Of a DNA stretch of 22,984 bases, positions 22,063 to 22,984 are shown one piece after another. Below the pieces are notes generated by a model, which saw only the letters and a list, made by a program, of their open reading frames with translations, had not been told where the DNA came from and made no database searches. Position numbers and translations under genes: made by a program. The DNA comes from a virus. The stretch covers positions 1 through 22,984 of the IMG/VR virus record IMGVR_UViG_3300013286_000060; one strand, written 5' to 3'. Each line of letters begins with the position of its first letter. Position 1 is the first letter of the stretch.

Positions 22063-22602
22063 GTGAATTTTAATGGAAAACGTAAAGTAAGTATATTAGC
22101 TTTAACGGTTCTACTTCCTTTAAGCCAATCGGCTTTAGCGGCAGAACCTGCTGGACCCACAAATGACGGGTCTACAGTAACTACACAAGTAAAGACAGGC
22201 TTAGACCAATATCGGGGAGCGACAAGCCTCTCAGATACCCAACTGGTGGATCTACTTAAACTAGTAGGTTTTTCAGGAAAGTCTCTAAGAACAGCCTGGG
22301 CAGTGGTTATGAAAGAATCACACGGCCACCCCCTATCCCATAATGGAAACGCATCAACTGGCGACGACTCTTATGGTCTTTTTCAAATTAACATGCGAGG
22401 AAGCCTAGGATCAGAACGAAGAGCAAAGTTTGGCATCTCTAAAGATGCTGATCTACTCGACCCAGTTACGAATGCTCAAGCCGCATACTATATGACTTCA
22501 GGTGGAGACAACTTTGGATCATGGGGTTTAGGCCCTAATGCATACGATGGATCTGCATCAGAACCAGCTGTAGCGATCTGGTTATCTAAATTTCCCGGAT
22601 AA
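22063..22602 (+). CDS. Secreted lysozyme-like or transglycosylase-like protein
   Basis: This protein has 179 residues and starts at GTG 22063 with AGGAG (22053-22057) five bases upstream, which decides the start. Residues 1-26 form a classical signal peptide: a basic FNGKRK, a hydrophobic ILALTVLLPL core and ALA before a cut at 26/27 (ALA-AEP). The mature part has the lysozyme-like fold pattern: AWAVVMKESHGHP with the likely catalytic Glu85, SYGLFQINM at 103-111 and a helical NAQAAYYMTSGG. This pattern is shared by SLT-type transglycosylases and related goose-type enzymes, which cut the glycan strands of peptidoglycan. It is the only plus-strand gene, and a terminator follows its stop. Roles could be lysis, wall entry or altering the host wall as a moron; the sequence does not decide. 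Confidence 0.85.
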   Translation: MNFNGKRKVSILALTVLLPLSQSALAAEPAGPTNDGSTVTTQVKTGLDQYRGATSLSDTQLVDLLKLVGFSGKSLRTAWAVVMKESHGHPLSHNGNASTGDDSYGLFQINMRGSLGSERRAKFGISKDADLLDPVTNAQAAYYMTSGGDNFGSWGLGPNAYDGSASEPAVAIWLSKFPG

Positions 22603-22611
22603 TTAACAAAG

Positions 22612-22646
22612 CAAAAAGCCCCCAGTTATTAGCTGGGGGCTTTTTG
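22612..22646. terminator. Bidirectional rho-independent terminator
   Basis: CAAAAAGCCCCCAG (22612-22625) and CTGGGGGCTTTTTG (22633-22646) form a perfect 14-base stem with a 7-base loop. A-runs and T-runs flank the G/C part, so it works in both directions. It lies 9 bases after the plus-strand stop and 12 bases after the minus-strand tail gene, exactly where convergent transcripts should end. Confidence 0.93.
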
Positions 22647-22658
22647 TTTGTGTTGAGA

Positions 22659-22984
22659 TTATGAAGCTGCGTAAGGTGTAACTGTGATTGTTGTACCAAG
22701 TGCAATTGATGCCGCACCTGCTGCAACAGATTGAGTTTTGATTGTGCTAAATCGTGCTGGAACCTTGACGGTACCTGTATCGAAGCCTCCGCCAATGTTG
22801 CCAGTTGTTTTAGCATATGAGAAATTGTTTTGCGAGAAGTTAGACGAGATAATTGGAACAAGTGTTGCGTTAAGAAGTCCTGTATTTGTAACAGCGGTAA
22901 CTGTAACAAGGTCACCAATTGCAAAGCCGTGGGCTGCCGCAGTGGTAATTGTGATAACGTTTTGGTAATATGAAAACGAGCTAA
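22659..22984 (-). CDS. C-terminal part of a tail protein with a His-Gly module (runs off the right edge)
   Basis: The frame is open from the right edge to TAA at 22659-22661, giving 107 full residues; the N-terminus lies outside the window. The fragment has VITITTAAAHGFAIGDLVTV near its start, then NFSQNNFSYAKTTGNIGGG and an all-beta end (ASIALGTTITVTPYAAS). The V-x-I-T...HGF-x-x-G-D-x-V-x-V pattern matches the three His-Gly modules in the 1106-residue tail protein. Composition is Thr, Val, Ala and Gly with few charges, like the other fibres here. It is transcribed towards the lysozyme-like gene and ends at the shared terminator. It is inferred to be a virion or fibre protein. Confidence 0.78.
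   Translation of the reverse strand, partial: SSFSYYQNVITITTAAAHGFAIGDLVTVTAVTNTGLLNATLVPIISSNFSQNNFSYAKTTGNIGGGFDTGTVKVPARFSTIKTQSVAAGAASIALGTTITVTPYAAS
22806..22958 (-). repeat. His-Gly module in the right-edge tail protein
   Basis: This spans VITITTAAAHGFAIGDLVTV through NNFSYAKTT. It shows the same HG-[FM]-x-x-G turn after a beta strand, and a final F-x-Y strand, as the copies at 8748-8906, 9174-9302 and 9489-9623. Confidence 0.55.

Overview
The window is the structural and packaging arm of a tailed double-stranded DNA bacteriophage (or prophage). The packaging and head genes form a textbook series on the minus strand: large terminase, portal, coiled-coil scaffold and an N4-gp56-type major capsid protein. 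A long run of repetitive fibre and receptor-binding proteins follows. No integrase, repressor, tRNA, CRISPR array or host metabolic gene is visible, so the host cannot be named from this window. Base composition looks moderate, with slightly A+T-biased third positions. No intergenic stretch exceeds 300 bases.

The order of transcription on the minus strand runs from right to left. At the right edge is the C-terminal part of a tail protein (22659-22984). Next is an opposite-strand island: one plus-strand gene for a secreted lysozyme-like protein (22063-22602). It has its own candidate promoter/operator region and shares a strong terminator with its convergent neighbour. From 21841 leftward come two small overlapping Cys/His-motif proteins, a KTSC-like domain protein, two small unknown proteins and the large terminase (18582-20267). 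Then come a small unknown protein, a terminator hairpin, a small basic protein, the portal, the scaffold, the capsid protein, a small head protein and a second terminator hairpin.

The left half (about 1-13461) is the tail and host-recognition module. It starts with a putative neck protein whose C-terminus looks like a BppU-type domain. It continues with a 606-residue collagen-like fibre, a short Mtd-N-like plus collagen protein, a 1106-residue tail protein, two small virion proteins and a 1247-residue glycine-rich fibre with nested domain insertions. A small fibre-accessory-like protein and three tandem paralogous beta-sandwich proteins follow. A glycosyltransferase family 2 gene runs off the left edge. 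I see no tape-measure or major tail-tube gene, although the window runs from terminase through the fibres. This suggests a short-tailed virion, or tail genes that lie elsewhere.

The most interesting signal is the mosaic construction of the adsorption apparatus. A beta-rich module of roughly 55-75 residues appears six times, inserted into three otherwise unrelated virion proteins. A second module marked by His-Gly-Phe/Met appears three times in the 1106-residue protein and once in the right-edge protein. Two long inserts interrupt the glycine-rich domain of the largest fibre, and the first insert itself carries three copies of the first module. Several gene junctions use TAATG or TGATG stop-start overlaps, consistent with translational coupling.
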